A stretch of 64,000 nucleotides of DNA from Lepidurus packardi. Lineage: Eukaryota > Arthropoda > Branchiopoda > Notostraca > Triopsidae. Positions 15,501-25,912 of the stretch are shown here, piece by piece. How positions within the stretch are numbered: position 1 is the first letter of the stretch; every line of letters begins with the position of its first letter. The DNA lies in NCBI GenBank assembly GCA_023053545.1, contig JAKZAN010000179.1, positions 17,713-81,712 on the forward strand, written 5' to 3'. The position numbers were made by a program, and so were the translations under genes. The notes beneath the pieces are model-generated. The model worked only from the letters and a program-made list of their open reading frames with translations, searched no databases and had not been told where the DNA came from.

Positions 15501-15943
15501 TTACGGACTGAATTAATTCCTTACGTACTTAATTAATTCCTTTCAGACTTTAGGATTGATTGAATTCCTTACGTACTGAATGAATTCCTTACGGACTGAA
15601 TTAATTACTTACGGAATGAATTAATTCCGTACGGCCTGATTTAATTCCTTACTGACTGAATTAATTCCTTAAGGAATGGATTAATTCCTTACTGACTAAA
15701 TTAATTCCTTACGGACTGAATTAATTCCTTACGGACTGAATTAATTCCTTACGGACTGAATTAGTTCTTTAGGATTGATTGAATTCCTTTCTTACTGAAT
15801 TAATTCGTTACGGACTGAATTAATCCATTAGAAACTGAATTCATTCCTTACGGACTGAATTAATTCATTACGGACTTAATTAATCCAATAGAAACTGAAT
15901 TCATTCCTTACGGACTGAATTAATTCATTACGGACTGAATTAA

Positions 15944-16760
15944 TTCATTACGTACTTAAGTAATCCATTAGAAACTGAATTCATTCCTTACGGACTGAAT
16001 TAATTCTTTAGGATTGAATGAATTCCTTACTTACTGAATTAATTCCTTACGGACTGAATTAATTACTTACGGAATGAATTAATTCCGTACGGCCTGATTT
16101 AATTCCTTACTGACTGAATTAATTCCTTACGGAATGGATTAATTCCTTACGGACTAAATTAATTCCTTACGGATTGAATTAATTCCTTACGGATTGAATT
16201 AATTCCTTACGGATTGAATTAATTCTTTAGGATTGATTGAATTCCTTTCTTACTGAATTAATTCCTTACGGACAGAATTAATTCCTTACGGACTTAATTA
16301 ATCCATTAGAAACTGAATTCATTCCTTACCTGCAGAATTAATTCCTTACGGACTGAATTAATTCATTACGTACTTAAGTAATCCATTAGAAACTGAATTC
16401 ATTCCTTACGGACTGAATTAATTCTTTAGGATTGAATGAATTCCTTACTTACTGAATTAATTCCTTACGGACTGAATTAATTACTTACGGAATGAATTAA
16501 TTCCGTACGGCCTGATTTAATTCCTTACTGACTGAATTAATTCCTTACGGAATGGATTAATTCCTTACGGACTAAATTAATTCCTTACGGATTGAATTAA
16601 TTCCTTACGGATTGAATTAATTCCTTACGGATTGAATTAATTCTTTAGGATTGATTGAATTCCTTTCTTACTGAATTAATTCCTTACGGACAGAATTAAT
16701 TCCTTACGGAATGAATTAATTTCTTTACGGCCTGATATAATTCCTTACGGACTGAATTAA
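15944..16760. repeat. ~418-bp local duplication in satellite A
   Basis: The phrase CGTACTTAAGTAATCCATTA occurs at 15951 and again at 16369 (offset 418). It is followed in both places by the same series of variant monomers through three GGATTGAATTAATTCC units. This is a further short-range duplication inside the array. Confidence 0.7.
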
Positions 16761-19700
16761 TTCATTACGGACTTAATTAATCCATTAGAAACTGAATTCA
16801 TTCCTTACCTGCAGAATTAGTTCCTTACGGACTGAATTAATTCATTACGTATTTAAGTAATCCATTAGAAACTGAATTCATTCCTTACGGACTGAATTAA
16901 TTCCTTACGGACTGAATTAATTCCTTACGGATTGATTGAATTCCTTACTTACTGAATTAATTCCTTACGGACTGAATTAATTACTTACGGAATGAATTAA
17001 TTCCGTACGGCCTGATTTAATTCCTTACTGACTGAATTAATTCCTTAAGGAATGGATTAATTCCTTACGGACTAAATTAATTCCTTACGGACTAAATTAA
17101 TTCCTTACGGACTGAATTAATTCCTTACGGACTGAATTAATTCTTTAGGATTGATTGAATTCCTTTCTTACTGAATTAATTCGTTACGGACTGAATTAAT
17201 TCCTTACATACTGAATTAATTCTTTACGGACTGAATTAATTCCTTACGGACTGAATTAATTCCTTATGGACTGAATTAATTCCTTATGTACTGAATTAAT
17301 TCCTTACCGACTGAATTAATTCCTTACGGACTGAATTAATTCTAAAGGATTTATTGAATTCCTTACTTACTGAATTAATTCCTTACGTACTTAATTAATT
17401 CCTTACGGACTGAATTAATTCCTTACGGATTGATTGAATTCCTTTCTTACTGAATTAATTCCTTACGGACAGAATTAATTCATTACGGAATGAATTAATT
17501 TCTTTACGGCCTGATGTAATTCCTTACGGACTGAATTAATTCTTTAGGATTGATTAAATTCCTTTCTTACTGAATTAATTCCTTACTTACTGAATTAATT
17601 CCTTACGGACTGAATTAATTCCTTACGGACTGAATTAATTCCTTACGTACTTAATTAATTCCTTTCAGACTTTAGGATTGATTGAATTCCTTACGTACTG
17701 AATTAATTCCTTACGGACTGAATTAATTACTTACGGAATGAATTAATTCCGTACGGCCTGATTTAATTCCTTACTGACTGAATTAATTCCTTAAGGAATG
17801 GATTAATTCCTTACTGACTAAATTAATTCCTTACGGACTGAATTAATTCCTTACGGACTGAATTAATTCCTTACGGACTGAATTAGTTCTTTAGGATTGA
17901 TTGAATTCCTTTCTTACTGAATTAATTCGTTACGGACTGAATTAATTCCTTACATACTGAATTAATTCCTTACGGACTGAATTAATTCCTTACGTACTTA
18001 ATTAATTCCTTACGGACTGAATTAATTCCTTACGTACTTAATTAATTCCTTACGGACTGAATTAATTCCTTACGGACTGAATTAATTCTTTAGGATTGAT
18101 TGAATTCCTTTCTTACTTAATTAATTCCTTACGGACTGAATTAATTACTTAGGATTGATTGAATTACTTACTTACTGAATTAATTCCTTACCGATTTAGT
18201 TAATTCCTTTCGGAACGAATTAAATCCTTACGTACTGAATTAATTCCTTACGGACTGAATCAATTCATTACGGACTTAATTAATCCATTAGGATTAATTA
18301 GGACTGAATTAATTCCTTACGGACTGAATTAATTCCTTACGGACTGAATTAATTCCTTACGTACTTAATTAATACCTTTCAGACTGAATTAATTCCTTAC
18401 GTACTTAATTAATTCATTACGGACTGAATTAATTCCTTACGGACTGAATTAATTCATTAAGGACTGAAATAATTCCTTACGGACTGAATTAATTCCTTTC
18501 GGACTGAATTAATTCCTTACGGACTGAACTAATTCCTTACGGACTGAAATAATTCCTTACGGACTGAAATAATTCCTTACGGACTGAATTAATTCCTTAC
18601 GGACTGAACTAATTCCTTACGGACTGAATTAATTCCTTACGGACTGAAATAATTCCTTACTGACTGACATAATTCCTTACGGACTGAATTAATTCCTTAC
18701 GGACTGAAGTAATTCCTTGACTGAATTAATTCCTTACGTACTTAATTCATTCCTTACGGACTGAAGTAATTCCTTGACTGAATTAATTCCTTACGTACTT
18801 AATTCATTCCTTACGGACTGAATTAATTCCTTACGGACTGAATTAATTCTTTAGGATTGATTGAATTCCTTTCTTACTGAATTAATTCCTTACGGACAGA
18901 ATCAATTCCTTACGGAATGAATGAATTTCTTTACGGCCTGATATAATTCCTTACGGACTGAATTAATTCCTTACGGACTGAATTAATTCCTTACGGACTG
19001 AAATAATTCCTTTCGGAATGAATTAATTCCTTACGGACTGAATTAATTCCTTACGGACTGAATTAATTATTTAGGATTTTTTGAATTCCTTACTTACTTA
19101 ATTAATTCTTTACGTACTTAATTAATTCCTTACGGAATGAATTAATTCCTTACGGACTGAATTAATTCTTTAGGATTGATTGAATTCCTTTCTTACTGAA
19201 TTAATTCCTTACGGACAGAATTAATTCCTTACGGAATGAATGAATTTCTTTACGGACTGAATTAATTCCTTACGGACTGAATTAATTCTTTACGGACTGA
19301 ACTAATTCCTTTCGGAATGAATTAATTAATTACGGACTGAATTAATTCCTTACGGATTGAATTAATTCCTTACGGATTGAATTAATTCCTTACTGACTGA
19401 ATTAATTCTTTACGGACTGAATTAATTCCTTACGGACTGAATTATTTCCTTACGGAGTGAATTAATTCCTTACGGACTGAATTAATTGATTACGGACTGA
19501 ATTAATTCCTTACGGACTGAAATAATTCCTTACGGACTGAATTAATTCCTTACGGACTGAATTTTTTCCTTACGGACTGAATTAATTCCTTTCAGACTGA
19601 ATTAATTCCTTACGTACTTAATTAATTCCTTACGTACTTAATTAATTCCTTACGGACTGAATGAATTATTTAGGATTGATTGAATTCCTTACTTACTGAA

Positions 19701-21118
19701 TTAATTCCTTACCGATTTAGTTAATTCCTTTCGGAACGTATTAATTCCTTATGTACTGAATAAGTTCCTTACGGAATGAACTAATTCCTTACGGACTTTA
19801 TTAATTATTTAGGATTGATTGAATTCCTTACGGACTGAATTAATTCCTTTCGGACTGAATTAATTCCTTACGGACTGAATTAATTCCTTACGGACTGAAT
19901 TAATTACTTACCGATTTAGTTAATTCCTTTCGAAACGAATTAATTCCTTACGGACTAAATTAATTCCTTACCGATTTAGTTAATTCGTTTCGGAACGAAT
20001 TAATTCCTTACGGACTGAATTAATTCCTTACCGACTGAATTAATTCCTTACGGACTGAATTAATTCCTTACGGACTGAATTAATTCCTTACGGAATTGAT
20101 TAATTCCATACGGACTGAACTAATTCCTTACGGATTGAATTAATTCCTTACTGACTGAATTAATTCTTTACGGACTGAATTAATTCCTTACGGACTGAAT
20201 TATTTCCTTACGGAGTGAATTAATTCCTTACGGACTGAATTAATTGATTACGGACTGAATTAATTCCTTACGGACTGAATTAATTCCTTACGGACTGAAT
20301 TAATTCTTTAGGATTGACTGAATTCCTTTCAGACTGAATTAATTCCTTACGGACTGAATGAATTATTTAGGATTGATTGAATTCCTTACTTACTGAATTA
20401 ATTCCTTACCGAATAAGTTAATTCCTTTCGGAACGTATTAATTCCTTATGTACTGAATTAGTTCCTTACGGACTGAATTAATTCTTTACGGACTGAATTA
20501 ATTCCTTACGGACTGAATTAATTCCTTACGGACGGAATTTTACGGACTGAATTAATTCCTTACGGACTGAATTAATTCCTTACGGACTGAATTAATTCCT
20601 TACGGACTGAATTAATTCCTTACGGACTGAATTAATTCCTTACGGACTGAATTAATTCCTTTCAGACTGAATTAATTCCTTACGTACTTAATTAATTCCT
20701 TACGGACTGAATGAATTATTTAGGATTGATTGAATTCCTTACTTACTGAATTAATTCCTTACCGATTTAGTTAATTCCTTTCGGAACGTATTAATTCCTT
20801 ATGTACTGAATTAGTTCCTTACGGAATGAATTAATTCCTTACGGACTTTATTAATTATTTAGGATTGATTGAATTCCTTACGGACTGAATTAATTCCTTT
20901 CGGACTGAATTAATTCCTTACGGACTGAATTAATTCCTTACGGACTGAAGTAATTAATTACGGACTGAATTAATTCCTTACGTACTTAATTAATTCTTTA
21001 CGGACTGAATTAATTCCTTACGGACTGAATTAATTCTTTAGGATTGATTGAATTCCTTTCTTACTGAATTAATTCCTTACGGACTGAATTAATTCCTTAC
21101 GGACTGAATTAATTCCTT

Positions 21119-21130
21119 ACGGACTGAATT
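21119..21130. repeat. Left target-site duplication of non-LTR element 1
   Basis: ACGGACTGAATT immediately before the poly(T) run equals the 12 bp that resume the satellite at 25901. Because the target is a 20-bp repeat, a duplication of 12 bp and a deletion of 8 bp cannot be told apart from phase alone. The duplication is the usual outcome of target-primed insertion. Confidence 0.7.
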
Positions 21131-21283
21131 TTTTTTTTTTTTTTTTTTAATTTTCAATACCAACGTAGGCTTCTGCCCATTGTTGGTTATCTTTATTAAA
21201 TGTCTTTTATTACATCGCTCTTTTAAGCAAATGTTATAAACATAAGAGAAGGGAGGGTAGATTAACCGGGGAGTTTACAAACC
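21131..21283 (-). other. 3' UTR and poly(A) end of non-LTR element 1
   Basis: Between the ORF2 stop and the tail lie about 135 bp. On the minus strand there are two AATAAA hexamers (plus-strand TTTATT at 21206-21211 and 21192-21197), the second about 44 nt before the A run at 21148-21129. A potential hairpin occupies 21160-21186: outer stem CCAAC/GTTGG, inner stem GGC/GCC, loop TTCT, with an internal loop between. Structured 3' ends are recognised by the reverse transcriptase in some LINE families; whether that holds here is unknown. Confidence 0.75.
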
Positions 21284-24200
21284 CTAAATCATGTTTTTAG
21301 CTTCCTTGAAAAACTCAAAAACATCTGGGAAAATTTTTTGATTGGTTAAAAGTGTCTCTGTGTTAAAATGTAGTTTGTGGCTACTTAATTGTCGTAAAAG
21401 AGTGGCCCTAAGTCTGTTAAGTCGTCGGCAGTGGTAGAGTAAGTGGGTAATGTCCTGTCGGGTCTGGTCTTGGCAAGAACAACAATCGTTGTCAGTTTTC
21501 TGGACTCTTCGTAAGTAGGATTTGGTAGGGTGGCCTGTGCGTAGTTGGATTATTGTTGATATTACAAGCTTCGGTAGCTTCAACGTTATAATAGGTTTGT
21601 GTAGTGGTTCAGCTCCGAGTTCTTGAAGGCAGTTTTTTGCTAACATCCAGAGATGTGCCCACTGCTCTATGGTATGTGTGTCGATTTTTTGGTATGCGTC
21701 TTTTTCGTTTAGTGGGGGATTGAGCCAAATTGTCTCCAAGTTGCTTCTTGCCCGTTCGTAACATGTAGTGTATCTCTTCCTTTTTGGAACTTCTGAAGTG
21801 GTTGGCCATTTATCCCAGTTCTTGCTCGCGAAATTTCTTAGAAGCGATTTTTCTAGTAGAAGACTTAGCGGGGGGAGGCCAGTTTCGATTTCCAAGGCTG
21901 TCGTGGGGGTGGATTTTAATGCTCCTGTAATTGTTAAGAGTCCTTTCCTGTATATTTGATTCAATGGTTTAAGATTGCTTGGAGAAATGTTGCTACAGGC
22001 TGGGAAGCCAAATCGTAGTTTTGATATTACCGTGGATTGGAAAATAGTTTTTAATTGCATACATGATGCGCTTCTCGAGATGTTCCTTATTTTGCGTATT
22101 TGTTGTAGGTTAAAATGGCACTCCGAAGCGAGGTAGCTGGTGTGATGTTGCCAATTTAATTTAGTGTCGTAAATTAGGCCCAAATATTTAACCGTTTCTT
22201 TGGGAATGATTTGGATTTGGTCCCAAGTCAAAGGACATCTTTCTGGGGTCCGTTTTCTTGAGAAATGTATGAGCTCTGTTTTTTCTCTTGAAAACTATAG
22301 ATGAAGTTGTTTTCCCCATTTTTCCAAAGCAGTGATATTGTTTGAGATCAGCTTGACATTGTTCGCACTGGAGCGACCTGACACGTGGATATGGAGATCA
22401 TCGGCAAAGGCCTGCGTACGAATTTTCTTCCTTTGGATGACACTTAAGGATTTGTTAACATAGATTAAGAAGAGAGTTGGAGAGATAGGGGAGCCTTGTG
22501 GTACACCTTTCGTTACCGTGAGAATTGGACTGGACTCCGTTTTGCATTGAATGTATGCCGTACGATTTTTAAGGAAGCTTTTGGTCCAAAGTATTAATTT
22601 TTGTGGGGCTTGGATTTTATAGAGTTCTTTAATTAACTTAGTGTGGCATACATTGTCAAAAGCACCTTTTATGTCCAATAACAGGGCTGTGTGAATTTTT
22701 CCTTTGTTGAAAATTTGTCAAGATTGCGTTGCTTAGTTGGATCTGAGCGTCGGTAGTGTATCGGTTGGGTCTAAAGCCCCACTGAGCGTCGGAGAGTATG
22801 TTTCCGGTTTCCAGGAATATTTTCAGTCGTTTGGAAATAGCTTTTTCCAGTATTTTCCCCAGAATCGGAAGAAGCGTTATGGGACGAAAATTTTTTATGG
22901 ATGAGTAGTCCGTTTTGTTCGGCTTAGGTAGTGGTAGGACCTTTGCTGCTTTCCATGATTGAGGATAATGTCCCAGGGTAAAGGATGCGTTGTAAATTTG
23001 TAACACTGTTTTGCCAATTGTACTCCAGAGTTCTTTTAGGACGTTGGCTTGAATGGAGTCCACGCCTGGGGCTTTAAAGGGTTTTAGACTATGTACGATT
23101 TCTCGAATTTCCTCGGGGGAGAAGGGAGCAGTCAAATCCGAGTCCTTGTGTCTTCCGTTCTTGGGAACGTGGGATGTAGGGGGATTTAAAACTGATGTAG
23201 GTGAGTTTGTTATAGGGGTTCCACCAATTAAATTCTCCGCGATGAAACTCATTTTTGCTTTAGAGTCAGTGAATGGTTGTCCGTCTGCTTGTTTCAGGCG
23301 GTCTAGTTTGGTTAGTTAATCTTTTTGTCTTAGATGTTTATTAAAATTCCACAGAAACTTATTGTCAGGAGTCGTCATTTTGTCTGCCCAATATCTATCT
23401 CGTAGTAACCTAGTCCTTGAGCGGTAGCAGTTCCTGGTGGTTTTCCATTCAGTTTCGTGTTGTGGTTTCCGTGTAGTTTTGTAAAGTCTGAGTGCTTTGG
23501 CTGTTTGTCTGCGTAGCAGGTCGAGTTCTGTCCTCCACCATGGGTTGCTGTATTGTCATGTAGTGCGTTGGGGAATGTTTTGGTGCATTGTCGTTTGTAT
23601 TATGGATGTCAGTTTGGATGCGGCTACGTCTAGGTCTCGTGGGTTGTTAAGTCTGTTGAAAAGTTGACGATTTAAAAGTATGGCTTGTGCAGTGTCGAGT
23701 CTTAGTTTTTGCCAGTTGGTTTGTCGGTAGCACCATGTTTTAGTGTGACAGGGACTGGTGAATGGGAGGTTAATAGTGATTTCGATGGCCACGTGGTCAG
23801 ATTCGTTGTAGTATTCGTCGCTTAAAATAGTTAAATGTACGTGACTCAGCAGTTGTCGTGAAGTGAATGTTAGGTCTATTGTGGAATTTTGACCTCGTTC
23901 GTTTTGGAAGGTGGGGATGTTCCGCGTGTTGAGAAGTTGTAAGTCGTACTTCGTAATAAAATCATAGAGTTCGTTCCCTGCGTTATCTGGCTTTTTGTCT
24001 TCCCACAACCAATGGTGAGCATTGAAGTCTCCCGTAAGGATGATGTTGTTGTATGTACGATATTTGCTCCATATTTCATTTAGGAGGGTTTCACAGTTAG
24101 TTGTATGTCTTCTATACAGTGCTATGACGATGATTGGGAAGGATTGGGGTACATTTAGTTTAAAAGTCACGTAGAGGTTTGAAATGTCGATGATGTTAAA

Positions 24201-24413
24201 GGGGTTATTTGGCTTGGAGAGTACTGTCACTCCGTTGTACTGTGACGTTGCACACGTGGTTAAAAAACTCATGTTAGTGTTGGCAATGTTTTTAGGCGGT
24301 TCTATGATCACTATAGTTTCAACCAAACGTTTGCGGGCTTCTTGAGTAATTTCGAAAAGTTGATCGTAGTTTTTTCGAATGTTGTGGATGAGAATTTTGT
24401 GCCCGTGCACTAT
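21284..24413 (-). pseudogene. Non-LTR ORF2: APE endonuclease + reverse transcriptase + C-terminal CCHC (broken)
   Basis: ORF2 would nick the target DNA and copy the element RNA at the nick. Numbering from an expected start at 24413, the endonuclease shows Glu ~38 (IIEPP), GDFNAHH (Asp ~129), the STIDLTF motif and SDH (~205-207). The RT shows KAPGVD, RPITLL, QWGFR, LDIKGAFD (catalytic Asp codon at 22675-22673), GVPQGSP, FADD (Asp codons 22402-22397) and KYLG. The C terminus has LRTGH and a CX2CX9HX4C motif. No YTDGS-type RNase H lies between. Damage: start ATG replaced by ATA (24413-24411); in-frame TGA at 23558-23556 and TAA at 23318-23316; a one-base frameshift near 22700-22715, between finger and palm of the RT; in-frame TAG at 22297-22295. 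Between lesions the frame is continuous, so point mutation after insertion explains it. The full span, about 1,043 codons, is normal for ORF2. Confidence 0.93.
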
Positions 24414-25677
24414 GGTTTGTTTGTTTTTTGTTGTCTATTGCGGTTCTTCTTGTTGGACAAGTTGGGTCAAAGGAATAGTGGTCTCCTTTGCAGTTGACGC
24501 ATTTCTTTGTGGTCTTTGTGCAGGATCTCGTGTCGTGCGTATCTGCGCACTTTGCACAATTTGCTGTTTTGGTACAAGAAGAGGCCATGTGGTTGTATTC
24601 CTGGCAATTAAAGCACTGGATGACTGCTGGGCGATGGATGTCTTCTACTTGTACGACTTTGTTAAAAGCATAGAGGTTTCCTTTTGTAACAAGCTCTATT
24701 TTTTCTTTCAGTGATGAACATTCAATGATTATAGAGCCAAAATTTTTAGTGCTTTGTTGGTTGAGCCAGTGAGCGTTGGTGTGAGTGAAGATAATAGAGT
24801 TTTTTTTGGTGAGTTCTGTGCCGATGTTTTCCAATGTTTGGTTCTTGGGGAGTTGATGAATTACTATTTTTGTGTTTGGTTTCACCGTCTTGACCGGGCC
24901 AAAATGAGGTAGAGTGGTTGACTTAAGTAGCGAGTCCGCTTTCTGTTTGTCTTGGGGGTTTTTGAATGTTATGGCAAGTTTGCCAAAGCGTGTTTTTCTT
25001 ATAAGGACCGGGCTTGGAGCCACCGGATCGCTGCCACGAAGGTCTTCTTCTATAAATTGTACAAGTTTCTCTGGGTTTGTTATTTCACTCTTCTTGGATG
25101 CGTCTTGCTGTTCGATAATTAAAGTGACGTCCTCTTCCGGTAGATTGTTTCGTCGTACCTTTTGAGGCTCCGTGGGAGTTGGAGTAGCTGTATTAGTTGA
25201 TTTGGGCAGAGATTTCCTTTTCACCACCTGTGTCCACTCGTTGGTGGTTGGGGTGTGGATTTCGTTGTGGGCGGTAGTTGTTCTAGAATTTAATTCTTTG
25301 CGTAGTGCTTGAACTTCTGAGGTTAATGCAGAGACTTGTTGGACTAGTAAATTGTTACTCTCTTGAAGAGTTAGAATCATGGCTAGTAAGGAGTCGAAAT
25401 TGTAATCTTCCGGGTGTGACCTTTTCCGCGTTAGGTCGTCTGTGGTAGGGGACAGAGCTCTCTTGTGGCCATGGTGCGGAGTTGTGTTGTTCTTACGATG
25501 TCTACACTTTTGGCAGTTCTTAGCCTGCGGACAGTCTCGCGCAAAGGAGAGTTTGCAGGTTTGACATTCTATGTAGGTAGCGGTTGGGTCTATGTCAATT
25601 CCATCGATGGGCTGAGGTAGGTCAACTTTGGTATTTTTCTTGGGCAAGTTCACTGGTGACCTTGATAGGTTAGGCAT
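24319..25677 (-). CDS. Non-LTR ORF1: Gag-like RNA-binding protein
   Basis: A 452-codon open frame starting at ATG 25677. ORF1 proteins of this type coat the element RNA. Visible parts: an N-terminal cysteine cluster (C38, C41, C49, C55, C58; CX2CX7CX5CX2C), a basic stretch, a leucine-rich coiled-coil candidate at ~95-132 (likely oligomerisation), a conserved block leading into the knuckles that resembles the PRE_C2HC region of arthropod ORF1s, and three knuckles at ~355-407 (CX2CX4HX4C, CX2CX3HX4C, CX2CX3HX6C). The last ~30 codons overlap ORF2 and look non-native: a TAG in another frame at 24412-24410 overlaps the ORF2 start position, as the stop of the related ORF1 does at 36867-36865. A one-base indel, perhaps in the A run near 24427-24432, probably moved the frame past it. 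The region upstream has no stop codon. Confidence 0.85.
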   Translation of the reverse strand: MPNLSRSPVNLPKKNTKVDLPQPIDGIDIDPTATYIECQTCKLSFARDCPQAKNCQKCRHRKNNTTPHHGHKRALSPTTDDLTRKRSHPEDYNFDSLLAMILTLQESNNLLVQQVSALTSEVQALRKELNSRTTTAHNEIHTPTTNEWTQVVKRKSLPKSTNTATPTPTEPQKVRRNNLPEEDVTLIIEQQDASKKSEITNPEKLVQFIEEDLRGSDPVAPSPVLIRKTRFGKLAITFKNPQDKQKADSLLKSTTLPHFGPVKTVKPNTKIVIHQLPKNQTLENIGTELTKKNSIIFTHTNAHWLNQQSTKNFGSIIIECSSLKEKIELVTKGNLYAFNKVVQVEDIHRPAVIQCFNCQEYNHMASSCTKTANCAKCADTHDTRSCTKTTKKCVNCKGDHYSFDPTCPTRRTAIDNKKQTNHSARAQNSHPQHSKKLRSTFRNYSRSPQTFG

Positions 25678-25900
25678 TTTTGGGTGGGGCCGAAGCCCAT
25701 CAATGTTTGAATTCTCTTGTTTTAGTCTTTAGGTAACGAGTTTTAATTTTAAAATAACGGGAACTGAAAACACGGTAACGAATTGATAACTTGATGTAAA
25801 ACTTAAACGAGGGTTCACTTTAATTCAGTAGAGAAAACAGAAAAATCAGGAGAGCGGGAAATTTGCGACTGTTTGCTTTGTGTGACGTTGAACGCCCTCC
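25678..25900 (-). other. 5' UTR of non-LTR element 1
   Basis: 223 bp between the satellite junction and the ORF1 ATG, read on the minus strand beginning GGAGGGCGTTCAACGTCACA. Non-LTR elements usually carry an internal promoter here. I see no motif strong enough to place one. Confidence 0.7.
25687..25698 (-). promoter_or_regulatory. Potential C(UUCG)G tetraloop hairpin before ORF1 start
   Basis: In the sense RNA the sequence is GGGCUUCGGCCC, a 4-bp stem closed by a C-G pair around a UUCG loop, one of the most stable known tetraloops. Its 3' end lies 9 nt upstream of the ORF1 ATG. It could influence translation start; the structure is read from sequence and the role is speculation. Confidence 0.4.
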
Positions 25901-25912
25901 ACGGACTGAATT
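25901..25912. repeat. Right target-site duplication of non-LTR element 1
   Basis: ACGGACTGAATT, identical to 21119-21130, at the point where satellite A resumes after the element's 5' end. Confidence 0.7.

Larger units (their letters stand above)
1..21130. repeat. Satellite A, first block (20-bp tandem repeat with higher-order structure)
   Basis: Continuous tandem repeat with consensus monomer TTCCTTACGGACTGAATTAA, roughly 1,050 copies, entering from the left window edge. Each monomer contains the perfect 10-bp palindrome GAATTAATTC. Named variants recur in fixed order: TTCTTTAGGATTGATTGAA (19 bp), TTCCTTTCTTACTGAATTAA, TTCCTTACCGATTTAGTTAA, TTCCTTTCGGAACGAATTAA, TTCCGTACGGCCTGATTTAA, a TTTCTTTACGGCCTGAT form, TTCATTACGGACTTAATTAA followed by TCCATTAGAAACTGAATTCA, and a PstI-containing TTCCTTACCTGCAGAATTAA. 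These phrases repeat as blocks of hundreds to thousands of bases, i.e. higher-order repeats. No gene is visible in the block. Confidence 0.98.
21131..25900 (-). mobile_element. Non-LTR (LINE-like) retrotransposon 1, full length, decayed
   Basis: A 4,770-bp element in reverse orientation inside satellite A. Reading on the minus strand, a 5' UTR (25900-25678) is followed by ORF1 (a nucleic-acid-binding, Gag-like protein), ORF2 (APE-type endonuclease plus reverse transcriptase) and a 3' UTR ending in a run of about 18-20 A (T on the plus strand, 21129-21148). The 12-bp flanking duplication and poly(A) tail are typical of target-primed reverse transcription. Presence of the 5' UTR indicates a full-length rather than 5'-truncated copy. 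The coding parts carry three nonsense codons, one frameshift in ORF2 and a lost ORF2 start, so this copy cannot make ORF2 protein. Clade assignment is uncertain: ORF1 resembles Jockey-type proteins, while the ORF2 C terminus (RTGH, then CCHC) and the absence of RNase H recall R1/I-group elements. Confidence 0.95.

Noticed and set aside
1-21130. CRISPR-like array (short repeats at regular spacing)
   Set aside because: There are no unique spacers; the 20-bp units are contiguous and the array is satellite DNA in a eukaryotic context.
21131-21148. Homopolymer T run as a sequencing artefact or simple repeat
   Set aside because: It lies exactly at the 3' end of a minus-strand non-LTR element, where a poly(A) tail is expected.
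21609-25165. Open frames on the opposite strand of, or out of frame with, non-LTR element 1
   Set aside because: They are shadows of ORF1 and ORF2, which have recognisable domains; the shadows have none.
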